Assembly: GCA_003049465.1 (NCBI GenBank)
Contig: PYSS01000070.1
Span: 143,804 to 207,803 of the forward strand
DNA length: 64,000 bases
DNA from: Magnaporthiopsis rhizophila
Taxonomy: Eukaryota; Ascomycota; Sordariomycetes; Magnaporthales; Magnaporthaceae
Direction: 5' to 3'
Shown: positions 1 through 12,411 of the stretch, in pieces
Position numbering within the stretch: position 1 is the stretch's first letter
Layout: each line of letters starts with the position of its first letter
Program-made: the position numbers and the translations under genes
Notes under the pieces: model-generated
The model's database searches: none
Told to the model about the DNA's origin: nothing
The model's input: the letters and a program-made list of their open reading frames with translations, nothing else

Positions 1-892
1 CAGGTCCTGCAAGCTCTCTGAGCGGAAGGGCGAGTAGCCGCAGAGAAGCGTGTAGGTGATGACGCCCATGGACCACATGTCGACCGGCTTTCCGTGGCCC
101 TTCTTAAGCATCACCTCGGGCGCGGCATAGCCGAACGAACCCGCCATCGTCGTGAGCACCTCGTCCTTGTTGTCGAGCATCTTGGCGATGCCAAAGTCCG
201 CCAGCACGAGGTCCGAGTCGGGCGCCTTGCTCAGATAAAGTAGGTTCTCAGGTTTAAGGTCTGTCGTGACGGGCTGCGGTCAACCCTCCATCCAACTGTC
301 ATACGCGCACACGGAACACACGTGGTCATTCGCATCACACTCACCCCTATGCACCACATTTTTGCTGTGGAGATAGTCGACGGCGCCGAGCACCTGCTTG
401 ATGGTCTGAGAAGCGTCTTTCTCCGTGAACTTGCCCTGCTCGCAAATGCGGTCGAAAAGCTCGCCTCCTGTCGCAAGCTCTGTTACGATGTAGTACTTGT
501 CCTACAACCCGTGTGAGGTTCGTGTCTTGTTAGCGCCAGAATGTTCCTGTCTGCTTGAGAACTATCGGGGCGGTGCAGAGGTTGGCACGAACTCGGGACT
601 CGAACCAGTCGACAAAGCGCACGATATGTGGATGTTTGAGCCGCTGTAGCATGTCGAGCTCGTCGTCCACCATCTTCTCGTTGCCCCTGACGTTCTTCTT
701 GAGGATGATCTTGATAGCCACCTTGCCCGTGGGGCCATCGGCCTCTCTGACAATGCCATAGGTGCCGGCGCCGAGTGTGCGGCCGAAGCGGTACTTTGCC
801 CTAGTTGATGGGTTAGACAAGCGTGGTGGCGGTGCGGGCGCGGGGCCGGGGTGGGGGCGCCGCGCCGAGAAAAAGCGCCGAAGGTTAAACAT
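1..892 (-). CDS. Calcium/calmodulin-dependent protein kinase (type I-like), 3'-truncated by window edge
   Basis: Ser/Thr kinase of the fungal CaMK-I group, which phosphorylates targets in response to Ca2+/calmodulin. Exons read 892-593, 501-345 and 260-1; introns are GTTCGT..TAG and GTGAGT..CAG, and the phases fit. About 239 residues lie in the window. After a short basic/Pro-rich N-terminus come the glycine loop GAGTYGIV, the lysine VAIKIILKK, the catalytic HRDLKPENLL (split by intron 2 after the Arg), DFGIAK and the APE region AAPEVMLKKGHG. It runs off the left edge in subdomain IX (SPFRSE), so the calmodulin-binding tail is not visible. The start at 892 is the only Met ahead of the glycine loop in this frame. 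It is divergent from the E2 gene. The family call is firm; the exact paralogue is not. Confidence 0.9.
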
Positions 893-2877
893 AGGCAGGC
901 AAGCGGAGGATGCGTGATAAGGGAGAGCTGGGAGCTGTGGTACGGATGGTATTTACTTCTTGTCGTAGCTCTCAGGTTGCCCGTGAAGGCGATTAAGCAT
1001 GCCGGAGACTGGACAGGTCAAACAAAAACGACCGTCAGTCCAGAACCTAAGAGAATAAAACAGGGCTTGCAAGGGCGAGCGGCATGGACCACTGGCCGAA
1101 CATTGCGTGTACAGCAACGCGAATTGAATGATTGGGCGCCTGGTTGCGGTCGCGCAAGGCGCCCAGTGGTTGGGCTGTCGACGCCAAACTCCTTGGACAG
1201 AGGAGGGGCAGACTTACAGCTCATCTTGACGGGGAATCCGGAAGGTTCACCCGTGGCAGGGCGAGCGGAGGTTCGCTCAGTGTCTGGATGTTGCAGGTGT
1301 CGATCTGCACACTCGCTTCGTAGATTGGGACGATGGTCGCCAGCAGCAAAGCACTCGCCGCAAATGGCGAATCAGTAATGATGAAGGCGCGAGGGGGGAA
1401 AGAACAGAGGGGCGAGAGGTTGTGGTTTTTGTTTTCAGAGTAAGCCCGCCCAAGCGAGCGGCTGAGAGCTGAATCTGGCTGGGGTTGGGTTTATCTGTCT
1501 GCTGCGGGCACGGTGGGTGGGCGCAGCGGTAGTGGAGGGAGACTGCATCAGAGCCGCCGTTGGCAGGCAACCTCCCTGCGTCTTGGCCGAGGCGGGCTGT
1601 GGTGGAGCCCAGAAGGAGCCCAGGAACCAACAAAGGATTGAGACCATATGTGGGCGGGCTAGTGGCAGCGCGCTGCTTGCGTCGCAGACGAGTGAGGAGG
1701 GACCGCGAACAGCCACAGTCGACCGATCCTTGCTAGGGGTTAGGCTGCCAGGGCTGCTGTGTTTGGTTCGTGATGCGGGCTTCCACTGCCACACTGGCAT
1801 GCTGCCAGTTGAGAGAAGATCGAAAGCCCTGGTCGCTGCCTGGCGGCCACCTCAGATGCAGGATGGAAGCACCACCTCCATACCACACAGTAAGCTGTGG
1901 TGCTGTGCTACGCTCAGCCTTCCACTCACAAGAGCTGGAGGGGTCTGGCTGACCCCGCGGGGCAGACAGGTGGGCTGGCTTCCATGTGCTTGGGCCTTTT
2001 TTTGGGGGGGGGGAGGCCTAGTCCATTCCCGAGGTACCGCGCTAGCCACTTTAATGCCTGCCTCGGGAAGAGGTACCTGGGAGAGCACGGTGCCACCTCA
2101 CACTCCGACTCTTAGGTCACCACGCGGCGGCAATAGGGCTGGAGCTCGGCGGGGACCCATCTGGGTCGGGTCGGTTTGCCGCAAATCAATCTCACGTCCA
2201 CAAACGCCCAACTCTCCGGCACGCAGGAGATCCCGGACGCAGTCTGCCAAGACTTTCAAAGGCACTCGGGGCCAATACCCAACAGCACGTACCGGGTAGG
2301 TACCTACCTATCAGCTGCCAGTTAGCCTGGCCGAACAAGCGGGCCACTGGCCTTCCTCCTGACCTCCCTGCGCTGCAGCAAGCCAGGCGCCTGAGACGGC
2401 CAAAAACCTGCCAGCCCAGCTTTTTTTTGTGCTCGGGTTGGCTGCCTCTCCGCGCTACCTGTCAACCAAGGATTACCCGTCACTACGAAACGGTGCACAA
2501 GACCGCCCTCAGCCGCCGCCGCCCTTTCGCACCCCGCGGCACCAAATCTTGACTCTCAGACAACCTAACCCGAGGCCGTCCAGATCGCTACTCAGAGCAT
2601 TTCCGGCGCACCTTTCCACCTTGCTTGGAGATCCGGCCCATGCAGCTCAAACCGAGGCTGGCTTGCCTCGACCTCCCTGGACCGGTTGCCGATACACTCG
2701 CCTTGCCGCCGAACTTTCCCGATTACCTACCGACATACTTCTCGACACCCCAACCGGCCCCACGGCCTGTGTGCTGGCTCCTCCCGACGCACGTGTGAGC
2801 GAGTACCTGGTACCTAAGCGATTGCCGCTCGGATAGTGTGCCCTTCACTGTCGCACCGCCGACGCGAACACCACACC
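893..2877. other. Intergenic region between divergent CaMK and E2 genes
   Basis: About 2 kb without a supportable gene. It should hold both promoters. It contains a G-run/T-run (about 1999-2016), a T-run (2421-2428) and a perfect TAGGTACCTA palindrome at 2297-2306. The ORFs here are short, lack recognisable domains and do not splice into anything coherent. Confidence 0.6.
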
Positions 2878-3618
2878 ATGACCACCTTCGCCACCAAGAG
2901 GCTCAGCAAGGAGCTCCAAAAGGTATATCTCCTCTTTCGCCCCAATTTTTGACTGCTTAGGGATGAATGAGTGGAATGTTTTCCTTGTGTGCGCAACGTC
3001 GCGATCTGACCGCGGCGCCTCGCATACCTAGATCCGAAATGGCCTGCCTCCCGGGATCGAGCTCATCTCGGCCGAGGACTTCGAGGAGTGGACGCTGGAC
3101 ATTCAAGTTCTCGACAGTAACCCCCTCTATGCCAACCAGATTTACAGGTTGAAGTTCAAATTCGGCGCCTCGTATCCCATCGGTTCGTTTTGCCCCCCGC
3201 CTGGCGCGTGGCGCATAGCGCGTCTTTTACCTTTTGTCTTGCTTTTTCATGGGGCGCAAAATACTTTACATCTTTGCGGTGCTTCCCCATGCTAATCGCG
3301 TCACTTGTGGATTTTTCTCGGCTAACCGCACCGCCGATCGGCTCTCCAGAACCGCCCGAAGTCGTCTTCTCGAAGCTTGCGGACCGCCCTATCCCAATCC
3401 ACCCTCACATTTACTCCAACGGCATCATCTGTCTGGACTTGCTTGGCCAACAGGGCTGGAGTCCCGTCCAGAACGTGGAGAGCGTCTGCATGAGCCTGCA
3501 AAGCATGCTGACGGGCAACACAAAGAACGAACGTCCGCCCGGAGACGAGGAGTTTGTCAGGGGCAATCGACAACGACCGAAGGATATCGACTTTTACTAC
3601 CACGACAACAATGTATGA
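2878..3618 (+). CDS. Ubiquitin-conjugating enzyme E2, UBE2W type
   Basis: E2 enzyme carrying ubiquitin as a thioester; the UBE2W family is known for attaching ubiquitin to disordered N-termini of substrates. Exons 2878-2922, 3032-3182 and 3350-3618 join to 154 residues, close to the usual length of about 150. The catalytic region is HPHIYSNGIICL, with Cys at about residue 93. The usual HPN triad is HPH, as in animal UBE2W. The C-terminus FYYHDNNV resembles the family's WWYHDD ending. The RPPGDEEFV segment also fits. The start codon follows CACC (ccaccATG-like context) and is the first Met of the domain. Intron 2 uses a GTTCGT donor, also proposed in other genes here. Assignment is from remembered family sequence, not a search. 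Confidence 0.9.
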
Positions 3619-4501
3619 GCTGTCATTCTGCGCGCATTGTTGTCGCCGGAGGTAGGATGGGGAAGTCGATGCCGACGGAAGGAAAGCTAGAGAAAGAAAA
3701 TCCCCCAGAATCCTCCGACGGCAGAGTTTCACCGCATACGCCTCTTCCATGCCACCGATCGGTGACCACCTGTCGCTACTGCTATCCAACTCTTCACACT
3801 CTGCCTCTTGCTTATCTCTCTGCTTCTCTTTCTATTAGGGCTGGAGCGTGGTGTCGAGCGTTCGTTTTCCTTTTTATCCTCTCCTTCCTACCATCAGGCG
3901 GGAAACTGCATCAAGCAACGGGGTTCAAGGCTAGGCTCATATGGAAAAGCGACTCAGAGGTTCGTTGAGCATATCACTTGGGCGGTCTGCAGAGCCGCGG
4001 GAGAAGACTGCATTGGCAGGGACAGTTTCTTATATTTTCTCACTTGCATACGTTCAGCGTTCACGCTTTGCTTCGTCCCTCGACAGTGCAGCGGCAACTT
4101 TCGTTTGTCCATTTGTGTCTTCCGCGAGGAAGAAAGAAGAACTGTATATACGGTTACATGCTCGAAGCTACCACACGTACAGAGAATCTTGGGCTGCCTT
4201 GCATCCTATGCTCTTTCAACGTGGCAAGACTTGCACGGCACAAGAAATGCGCGTTGCTTGCCCGTGATCGTGCGTGGTTCAGAAAGCCAAGATTCCCGTT
4301 GCATTGGTGGGAGCTGGAAGAGACCCACAGCGGCTGGGGCATTACGTCGCGAGCTTGACCGACCGTGCGCCCCTGCCTCGCAGTATTGTCCCGCCGCGCG
4401 CTAGGCTGTCAGGCGGCAAACTGGCGGTGGCGCTGCACGTCAATCCGACCGAGGCATGCGGAGCTCCCAGTCCTGACCACCTCCCAAATGGAGGGCTCGC
4501 G
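3619..4501. other. Intergenic region, E2 to VPS33
   Basis: About 0.9 kb between two co-oriented genes. I see pyrimidine-rich stretches (about 3780-3890) and no convincing coding potential, repeat or RNA gene. Confidence 0.5.
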
Positions 4502-6875
4502 ATGGCTCCTCATGTGGGATTCGACACCGACCAGGTCAGAGACAAGGCCCGGAAGGACCTCCTCTACCTGCTAGAAGGCGTGAGTAAGACACACCCCTTT
4601 GCCAGCCCTGCTGCTGGGTGGCTGAGGCTGCTGCCTCGGCTGTCGCAAACAACTGGAAGCCTCTCGACATTGGCATCGCTGACTCGAGTGAGCTGCAGGT
4701 CCGTGGTAAGAAAAATCTGGTGATCGAGCGTAGCCTCGCGGGACCGATTGGGCTCGTCGTCAAGGTCTCGACGCTCCAGGACTATGGCGTCGACAAATTC
4801 TTCTTCCTGGAGAGCAAGAACGTTGGGACCAACCAGCGCAACATCGTCTTCGTCGCCAGGGGCGAGTGCGCACGCAACGCACAGGAAATAGCAGGTCGGT
4901 CCACGCACATCTCTTCCTCCAAGTCCTCGCGACCCCTCATCCATTTCACTTCCTTGGCTCAAAAGTAGACACCGTTGAACCCTACCTCCGCTCCTCGGTC
5001 GTCAGTCAACGAGCCACAGATCAATCGCTCGGCACAACCGAGCTGGCGCGTTCCTATGGCGTCTCGAAGGACGAAAGATATGCCGTGGTATGCCATCATA
5101 ACGTGCTGACAACTTCTTCTCCCCTCTCCACAGATGAGATCCGCCGGCTGCAGCGTGAAAGCCAGACCGGCCATGACTTCCACATCTTCTGGGTGCCTCG
5201 CCGCACCTCAATGTCGGATACGCTATTGGAGGAGGCCGGCGTGCTTGGCGATGTGAACATATCGGAGCTCCCGCTCTACTTCTTCCCGCTCGACAAGGAT
5301 GTGCTGTCACTCGAGCTCGACGACTCGTTTAGGGACCTATATCTGGCAAACGACCCCACCCCGACTTTTTTACTTGCACGTGCTCTCATGGGCATCCAGC
5401 AAAAGCATGGCCTGTTCCCGCGCATCATCGGCAAGGGCGAAAACGCTAGACGTGTGGCGGCTATGCTGGCGCGCATGCGTCAGGAGCTCCTGGCGGGCGA
5501 GGATGCGAGCGACAAGATCGGGCTGAATCCGAGCACGACCACCGAGAGCGTCATCATCATCGACCGCGAGGTCGACCCAGTCACGCCGCTTCTGACGCAA
5601 CTCACCTACGAGGGTCTTATAGACGAGGTCTTCGAGATCCATCATAACCAAGCCGACGTCGACTCGACCGTTGTTGGTGTCGGCCCTCAGGCTGCGCAGG
5701 GCACCGCCTCGACCCAGTCCGCGGTGGGCGGCGCGACGCCCTCACGCAAGCGCAAAATCCAGCTTGATTCGTCCGACAAGCTGTTCGAGCAACTCCGCGA
5801 TGCAAACTTTTCCACCGTGGGACCGCTCCTCAACAAGGTTGCCCGGCGCCTCAGAAGTGACTACGACAGCAGGCACGCAACCAACACGACTGCCGAGCTC
5901 AGAGCGTTTGTGCAGATGCTGCCGGCTTACCAAGCTGAGCAGGCCAGCCTCAAGATACACACCGGTTTGGCTGAGGAGATCATCAGTCACACACGCACGG
6001 ACCTTTTCCTCAAGCTGCTCGAGGTGGAACAGAACCTCACCTTTGGTTTCGAGCCGGGTATGGAGGCAATCGAGGAGCTTATAGCCTGTGATACTCCACT
6101 GCCAAAGGTCCTCCGGCTGCTCTGCATCTATTCGTGCCTCTCGGGCGGCATATTATTCAAGGATTACGAGCATCTCAAGCGGCTGGTGCTCGAGGGCTAC
6201 GGGTACCAGCACCTGCTGACTCTGCACAACCTCGAGAAACTGCAGCTTTTTCTATCCAGGACCTCGCCTCTGGCCCACATGATATCCATGACTGGCGGTG
6301 GCGGCGCGGCAGCCTCGGCTGGCGGAGCGGCGGCTGGCACCAAGACCAACTATGCGTACCTGCGCAAGCAGCTCAAGCTCAACGTCGAGGAGGTGAACGA
6401 AAACGACCCGCACGATGTCGCGTACACTTATTGTGGGTACGCGCCGCTGTCAATTCGACTAGTGCAATGTGTGCTTCAGAAGCAGTACCTCCTGTCCGTC
6501 ACTAGGGGGAACGGCGTGACCGGGGCGAGCGCAGGCGTCGGCGGGGCGGGCGGCTGGAAGGGGTTCGACGACGCCGTAAAGCATGCCCGTGGCCCTGCGT
6601 TCGACGAGGTGCAGAAGGGCGAGGACAAGGCAGTCAAGGCGCGCGCGCTCCTGTCTGGTAGTGGAGAGCGCAAGACAGTCTTTGTCGTCTTCGTGGGCGG
6701 CATTACCTTCACCGAGATTGCAGCTTTGAGGTTCATCGCCAAGAAGGAGGAGACTCGGATCAATATTGTCATATGCACGACCTCGATAATAAGCGGGAAC
6801 AAGGTAATGGCGGCAGCGATTGAAAAGGGATCATTCGAGAAGGAGAGAGCACAGGCGGCAGCCGAAACTGCCTGA
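4502..6875 (+). CDS. VPS33: Vacuolar sorting protein Vps33 (Sec1/Munc18 family)
   Basis: SM-family subunit of the HOPS/CORVET tethering complexes, which templates SNARE assembly at endosomes and vacuoles. Proposed exons 4502-4579, 4699-4894 and 5134-6875 give 671 residues. Recognisable blocks are LAGPIGLVVKVSTLQDYGVDKFFFLE, then after intron 2 HDFHIFWVPRRT, LEEAGVLGDV, PLDKDVLSLEL, IIDREVDPVTPLLTQLTYEGLIDE, TLHNLEK, YTYCGYAPLSIRLVQ and VFVGGITFTEIAALRFI. All line up with Vps33A. Intron 2 (4895-5133) is ambiguous because 4969-5133 is open in the frame of exon 3, but family sequences run directly from EIA to DEIRRLQ, so I splice it all out. Low-complexity Gly/Ala inserts lie near residues 270 and 480. 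An acidic/basic SRKRK insert precedes the central domain. Confidence 0.93.
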
Positions 6876-8348
6876 GCGAGGCGTCGCGAAAGCAACCGTC
6901 TTTGATCTGCCTTAGTATAAATGGCTCTATTTTCATTTTTGCTTCGGGTGCCGCGCCATTCGACGTCGATCGACTTGATAGCTGGAGGTAGATAACCCCT
7001 ATCCTTCCTTTTTCCTCGGGATATTTGTGACCCGATCCAACGGGCAACATCAGAGGCAGTCATGTCTAGTAGGCTGCATGTTCTCGAAAACCCGATTGTC
7101 TGCACCCGTACGAGCACGACAACTGGGCTGTCTGTTATTATGCACGTCTGTCCCGGCCAGTTTAGGCCCCAATGTTCCAGCCGGGAGTCAAATCGCAGGG
7201 GCTCACGTGATGCATCATAACTTTTTTTTTTTTTTCCTTCTCGGACGACCCAGGTGTGGCCCGGCGCATCCATTCCTGGGGGCAGCTCCGCTCCTTGAAT
7301 TTGCATGCTGGCTGAGACGAGAAGAATCCCAACACCACCAGCGAATCCCCGTCTTACTGGGCCTCCATTTTGCCGTGAGGCTAGTCCATTATTGATTGGA
7401 CTATTATCACCTGCGTTTTATTTTTCTTTTCCCTCTTTTTATTCTTATCTCGTCACCCTTCCCCTTCACATAAATCACCCAATCCCTCTCCATCTGGCGA
7501 CGGTGGATCAGGTGACCTTAGCCAATGTCCAATGCGCCGGGCTCGAGCAGCACCCCTCCTCCATAGAATACACCAGCCGACCATTGCCATCTACGACTGT
7601 TTCGTCGCTTGTTCAGCCTTGAGGTCCGAAGACAGACGGCCGAATCTCGGCTTGACCCAACCGGTACTACCTATCCATCTCCATACGCAGGTGAGGGAGG
7701 ACTCCTGCTACCGACCTATTCGATTGCCGCTGCGTTCCTACATCCTTCCTCAGACGCCTCTATCTCTCTCTGTCTCCTCCGTCTGTGTGTCGGTCAGGTC
7801 CTGTCATATGACTGATGTGGCCCGCTTGTTCCTTGCCTGCCATAAATCCCACAACAACACTTGTCTTTGGTTCATATATTTGCTTTTTCTTCTTCTGCTG
7901 TACATTTGCCCCTGTCGACGCACACCACATGCCCCTTTTTGTGACAAAAGTCCAATCAGGCTCGTCAAGTGAAGCGCTAATGATAGCCATGCCACTGCAG
8001 CAGACATCCGAATTGTTCGTGTTCAGTGTGAAGCTGGCCGGGCACTCCATTGATCGCTACCGCCTTGGGTTCAATTGGCAGCATTGATACCGTCAAATGG
8101 GATCTGCCGTCAAGGGGCCACAGAGCCTCCTCGACCCATAACACACGCCGCCTTCCCCACAAAGCAACACTCGGATTGCCCGGGCCGGCACTGTTTGATG
8201 TCTGATAGCATCCATCAGACACCCCCTATAAGACCAAAACGGCGTGATCACGTCTCCCGCGCTTCTTGAGCGCCGCCCCAGGCCAAGCCCAACCCAACTC
8301 TTCCGCCCTACAAACCGTCTCCTTGCTCCGTGCCGCCTCACCGACAAG
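6876..8348. other. Intergenic region, VPS33 to LSD1-like gene
   Basis: About 1.5 kb. Contains a T13 run (7222-7234) and a pyrimidine-rich stretch near 7410-7480, as is common in fungal promoters. No supportable gene. A 13-base match to the 3' end of fungal 5S rRNA (7337-7349) stands alone. Confidence 0.5.
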
Positions 8349-11300
8349 ATGGGAAGGGGCTCCGTCCGTCGGGCAAGGGAGTCGGCTGGGGCAGGAAAGA
8401 GAATGTCAACGAGGTCAACAAGATCCAAGGGCTTGGACTTGGACTCCCATATACCAGCCTCGCCACCATCATCACGCAAGAGAAAGCCGCCGGCAAGCAG
8501 CCCAGGCCGCCCACGCTCCAAACCCTACGTCGAGGACAGCACACCGCCGGTGGAGCTAGGCACTCCTGATCTCTCCGGCAGTCTCGATCGTGGCACCGAG
8601 CGGGAGGTATCCAGCGGCGCCAGCGCTGAGGTTATTGTCCCCGAAATCATTGTTAAGACCGACGACATGGAGATATTGGACCTTCAGGAATCGGACGCTC
8701 TGTCAACGCCACAGGATGATCTCAGGTGTGTTTTTCTCCCCATCTCTATAGTGCCCTCGCCATGTACAAGCCCCACTCTTTCCCATTTGCTGCTTGCTTG
8801 TCCCGTCATTTCCGATGCAGTCTTTCATATCCGCTGTGAAAACAAGCGGCAACGTTGACAATGCTGTCATCTTGTGTCGCCCTACTACCTCCCGTTGGGA
8901 GCACACCAGTCATTTATTCTCTCTCCACCCGTCATGGAAAGTCGCTTGCCCGTTTTCTCCTTTGATTTCCGGCATCGCGCAACGCATTTCTTGTCGTTTT
9001 CCGGTGCAATTATGAATACTTTATATACCTCGCTACATCAGCACATCATCCGGGCCTTGTCCTTATCGCTGACCTTGGCGCAGTCCATTGCCCATAAATA
9101 CCGAACCACCATGCCTCTCAAAACAAAATTTGTCGGTCATGGCGGAAGAAGATGGCAATACGGGGCCGTCGTTCGCGTCGTCCATGTCAGCCTTGAGCGA
9201 ACAGTCCGATCTCTCATCCGTCCCGTCCTCGCTCTCTAGTAAAGCCACCACGCCTGTTGACTTGGACGGACCACAGGACATTGCTCCTTCCAGCATCGTA
9301 GCTCCCCAAGAAGAGCCGGTACAAGAAGAAGAGGAGACTTGCGAAGAAAAGCAGGAGCAACGTGAAGAGATAAAAGAAGAGCAGACCGAAGAAGTGCAAG
9401 CAGAAGTTTGCAGAAAAACGCGAGAAGAGCAGGAGGAAGAACAGGTGACGGGCCAGACACTAAATGAACAGCCTCGGGAAATCTCCGTTCCTCCCGCAAG
9501 AACCGAACCTGAGCCCTCCCTGCCCCCTCCACCACGACCAATATTCCGTGTTCGGGACGGCGCGAACCGCCGATACGATGTGCGGCCAAAGAACTCCATC
9601 CCGACAGACCTTTCGCCGCAGGAATACGCGGTCCAGTGTATCGGATCCGCCGAGTCTTCGAGGCTGAACCCTTACGCCTTGCACCAACAGGAGTACCTGA
9701 TGCTAAGGGATCACATCAGCTTGGCGCAAATAACCACGTATCTCAACATACGCAACGGCATTTTGAGACTTTGGATTCGCAACCCAACGATATCCATCAC
9801 TCGCGAAGAAGCGATCGGCTGCGCCAAGGACAGTCGCTGGTTTGAAGTAGCAAACCTCTGCTTCGACTGGCTTGTCCGGACGGGATACATCAACTTTGGC
9901 TGCTGCGAGATCCGGCAGTCCAGAAAACAACAAGCGTTCAAGGAGGAAGACTCCACAGACTTAAAGAGGAAAACAGTGGTCGTCATCGGGGCCGGCGTGG
10001 CTGGCCTTGGATGTGCTAGACAACTCCACGGCCTGTTCGTGCAGTATGCTAAGCGCTTCCGCGAACTAGGCGAGCAACCACCCAGGGTTGTGGTTCTGGA
10101 GGGAAGGAATCGTGTCGGTGGTAGAGTCTATTCGCGGCCCTTTCGGACAAGGCCCGCGGTGGAGCCGGCAGCATTCCGTGGGAAACGCTACACGGCGGAG
10201 ATGGGGGGCATGATTGTCACAGGCTTCGAGAGGGGCAACCCAATCAACATACTCGTCAGGGGCCAGCTTGGGCTGGCCTACCACGCGCTCAGGTCAGATG
10301 CCACACTCATCACCATCTACGACTCGGATGGCAAGCCAGTGGATACCGCCCGGGATCAGCTTGTCGAAAAGCTGTACAACGACTGCTTAGACCGGGTCAG
10401 CGAGTACAAGTGGAAACTTCCCCTGCCCAAGCTCCTTCAGGGAAACAGAGACCTGATAGACGACGGGAAAGACAGCTTTGCCGAGCTGCACAAGACAATC
10501 AGCTACGTGGAGGAGATGACGGCCGCGCAGCCTCACGCGCCTCCAGTCTCGGAGCAGAACATTGCGCCCAGAGTCGACATGGTGCCGGTATCATCGGACC
10601 GTGTGACTGGGAGGATCCACGTTGAGCCGGGAGTGCCAGGGGCTACCAAAGCTTCGCACAAGGCAAAGCTGATGGGGTGGACACTTCGACAGGGCGTTGG
10701 TGAGGACGTAGACGTCGACCTAGACCCTGCGACCAAGGCACCTGGCGCGACCCTCGGCTCGGTGCTCGACGATGCTATACTGCAGTACAATAACCTGGTC
10801 GACATGTGCCCCCAGGACATACGTCTCGTCAACTGGCACATCGCAAACTTGGAATACAGCAATGCCAGAAACCTCAATCAGCTGAGCCTCGAAGGCTGGG
10901 ATATGGATGTAGGCAACGAGTGGGAAGGGAGGCATTCCATGATAGTGGGCGGCTACCAGAGCTTGGCGACTGGTCTTGCTCAATTCCCATCACCTCTGGA
11001 CATCCAGTACCAAAAGGCGGTACGATCCATAACGGCTCTGCCGCCAAGTTCCTCGTCCGCGGACGGCGGGGAGCCTCGGGCCGAGGCGGGGGGTCTATAC
11101 AAACTTAGGTGCGAGGATGGCTCCGTCATCGAGGCCGACTACGTTGTCAACTCAATCCCGCTCGGTGTTCTCAAACACGGCGATGTCGAGTTTGACCCGC
11201 CGCTCCCCCAGTGGAAAACAGAGGCCATCGAGCGGCTGGGCTTTGGCGTCCTGAACAAGGTCGTTCTGGTTTATGAAAAGGCATTCTGGGAAGAGGACAA

Positions 11301-12411
11301 GGATATTTTTGGTGTGCTGCGACAACCGCAGAGCAGGACGAGCGTCGACCCCCGAGACTACTCTTCGCGCCGCGGCCGCTTCTTCCAGTGGTTCAACGTG
11401 ACAAACACTAGCGGGATGCCTACCTTGTTGGCGCTAATGGCGGGCGACGCAGCTTTTGACACGGAAAAGACGCCCAACGATGAGCTCGTGGTAGAGGCAA
11501 CGGATGTCCTGCGCTCCATCTTTGGACAGTCGGCCGTCCCTGAGCCCACCGAGTCGATCGTGACACGGTGGGCGTCGGACAGGTTCGCGCGCGGCAGCTA
11601 CTCATCCGCCGGACCTATGATGAGACTTGACGACTACGATCTCATGTCGAGGCCCGTGGGCGATAGGCACTTCTTCGCGGGCGAGCACACGTCCGCCACG
11701 CACCCGGCAACGGTACATGGAGCGTACCTATCTGGTCTCCGGGCGGCCTCGGAGGTCGTCAACGCGATCCTCGGGCCGATCGAGGTGCAGCGGCCACTCA
11801 TAGTCCCCAAGGAGTCGGCGGCGTCAACGCTAAAGCGCAAGGCGGCAGAGGTGGCCCGGGACCCGCGGAAAGAGGCCCTCGACGCGTACGAGATTCGGCT
11901 GTGGGAACACATGCGGAGCCGGCTGGGCGACTACCCGCTCGAGCCTCACAAGATGACGACTAAAGCGCATATACTCTTTACTAAGGCCAACTTTGAGGCG
12001 GCGAGGCAGAAGTGCCTGGATGGACGGCGGCCCGGCAAGGCGCCGCCATCGGCGAGCGAGGTGCGGTCCATGGCGGCCAAGATGTGGAACGCGGCGGGCG
12101 AGGAGGAGCGGAGGCCGTTTGTCGAGCGGGTCGCACTGCTCAAGGAGCAGCACGCCGTGGCGGTGCGCGAGTACGTGGCCAAGGCCGAAGAGTACGGCCG
12201 CCAGGCCGCCGAGATCACGACCGAGTACGAGAAGGAGAACCCCAGGCCTGTGTTCCCCGAGGATGCGGCGGCGGCGGCGGCGACTGGCACAAACACTACC
12301 CCGGTCGCGTCTGGCTCGGCGTCTCCAGCCACAACCGAGGGTCGGCGGGCAAAGAAGACGTCGATCGGCAGATACACGGAGCCCGGCGACGAGGTGGTCA
12401 TAACCGACTGA
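8349..12411 (+). CDS. LSD1-like histone demethylase: SWIRM, amine oxidase and HMG box
   Basis: FAD-dependent amine oxidase expected to demethylate histone lysine in chromatin. Exons 8349-8725 and 9084-12411 give 1,234 residues. N-terminal 290 residues are disordered, with a basic stretch (RKRKPP) and a Glu-rich stretch. SWIRM is about 298-402 (PTDLSPQEYAVQCIGS to NFGCCE). The FAD dinucleotide motif VVIGAGVAGLGCARQL is near 427, followed by VLEGRNRVGGRVYS. The lysine matching the FAD-contacting residue of LSD1 is in FGVLNKVVLVYEKAFW (about 851). FFAGEHTSATHPATVHGAYLSG closes the oxidase. An HMG-box-like domain is about 1080-1165, near KAHILFTKANFEAARQKC. Splicing joins CTCAG to T (Ser126) in frame. 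The start could instead be Met at 8403. The 358-nt intron is long for this window. Confidence 0.9.
8726..9083 (+). other. Intron of the LSD1-like gene, unusually long
   Basis: GTGTGT donor and GCGCAG acceptor. Removing it joins two long open frames in phase. At 358 nt it is the longest intron proposed in the window, so a small internal exon or an alternative acceptor is possible. I could not identify one. Confidence 0.55.

Noticed and set aside
590..606. GGACTCGAACC, resembling a tRNA B box on the minus strand
   Set aside because: It encodes the DWFESR segment of the CaMK exon and has no matching acceptor stem.
4969..5133. Treating this open stretch as VPS33 coding sequence
   Set aside because: Related Vps33 proteins run directly from exon 2 to DEIRRLQ, and a good CACAG acceptor precedes that codon.
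7337..7349. 13-base match to the 3' end of fungal 5S rRNA (ACCAGCGAATCCC)
   Set aside because: No flanking similarity to the rest of 5S rRNA; looks like chance or a tiny relic.
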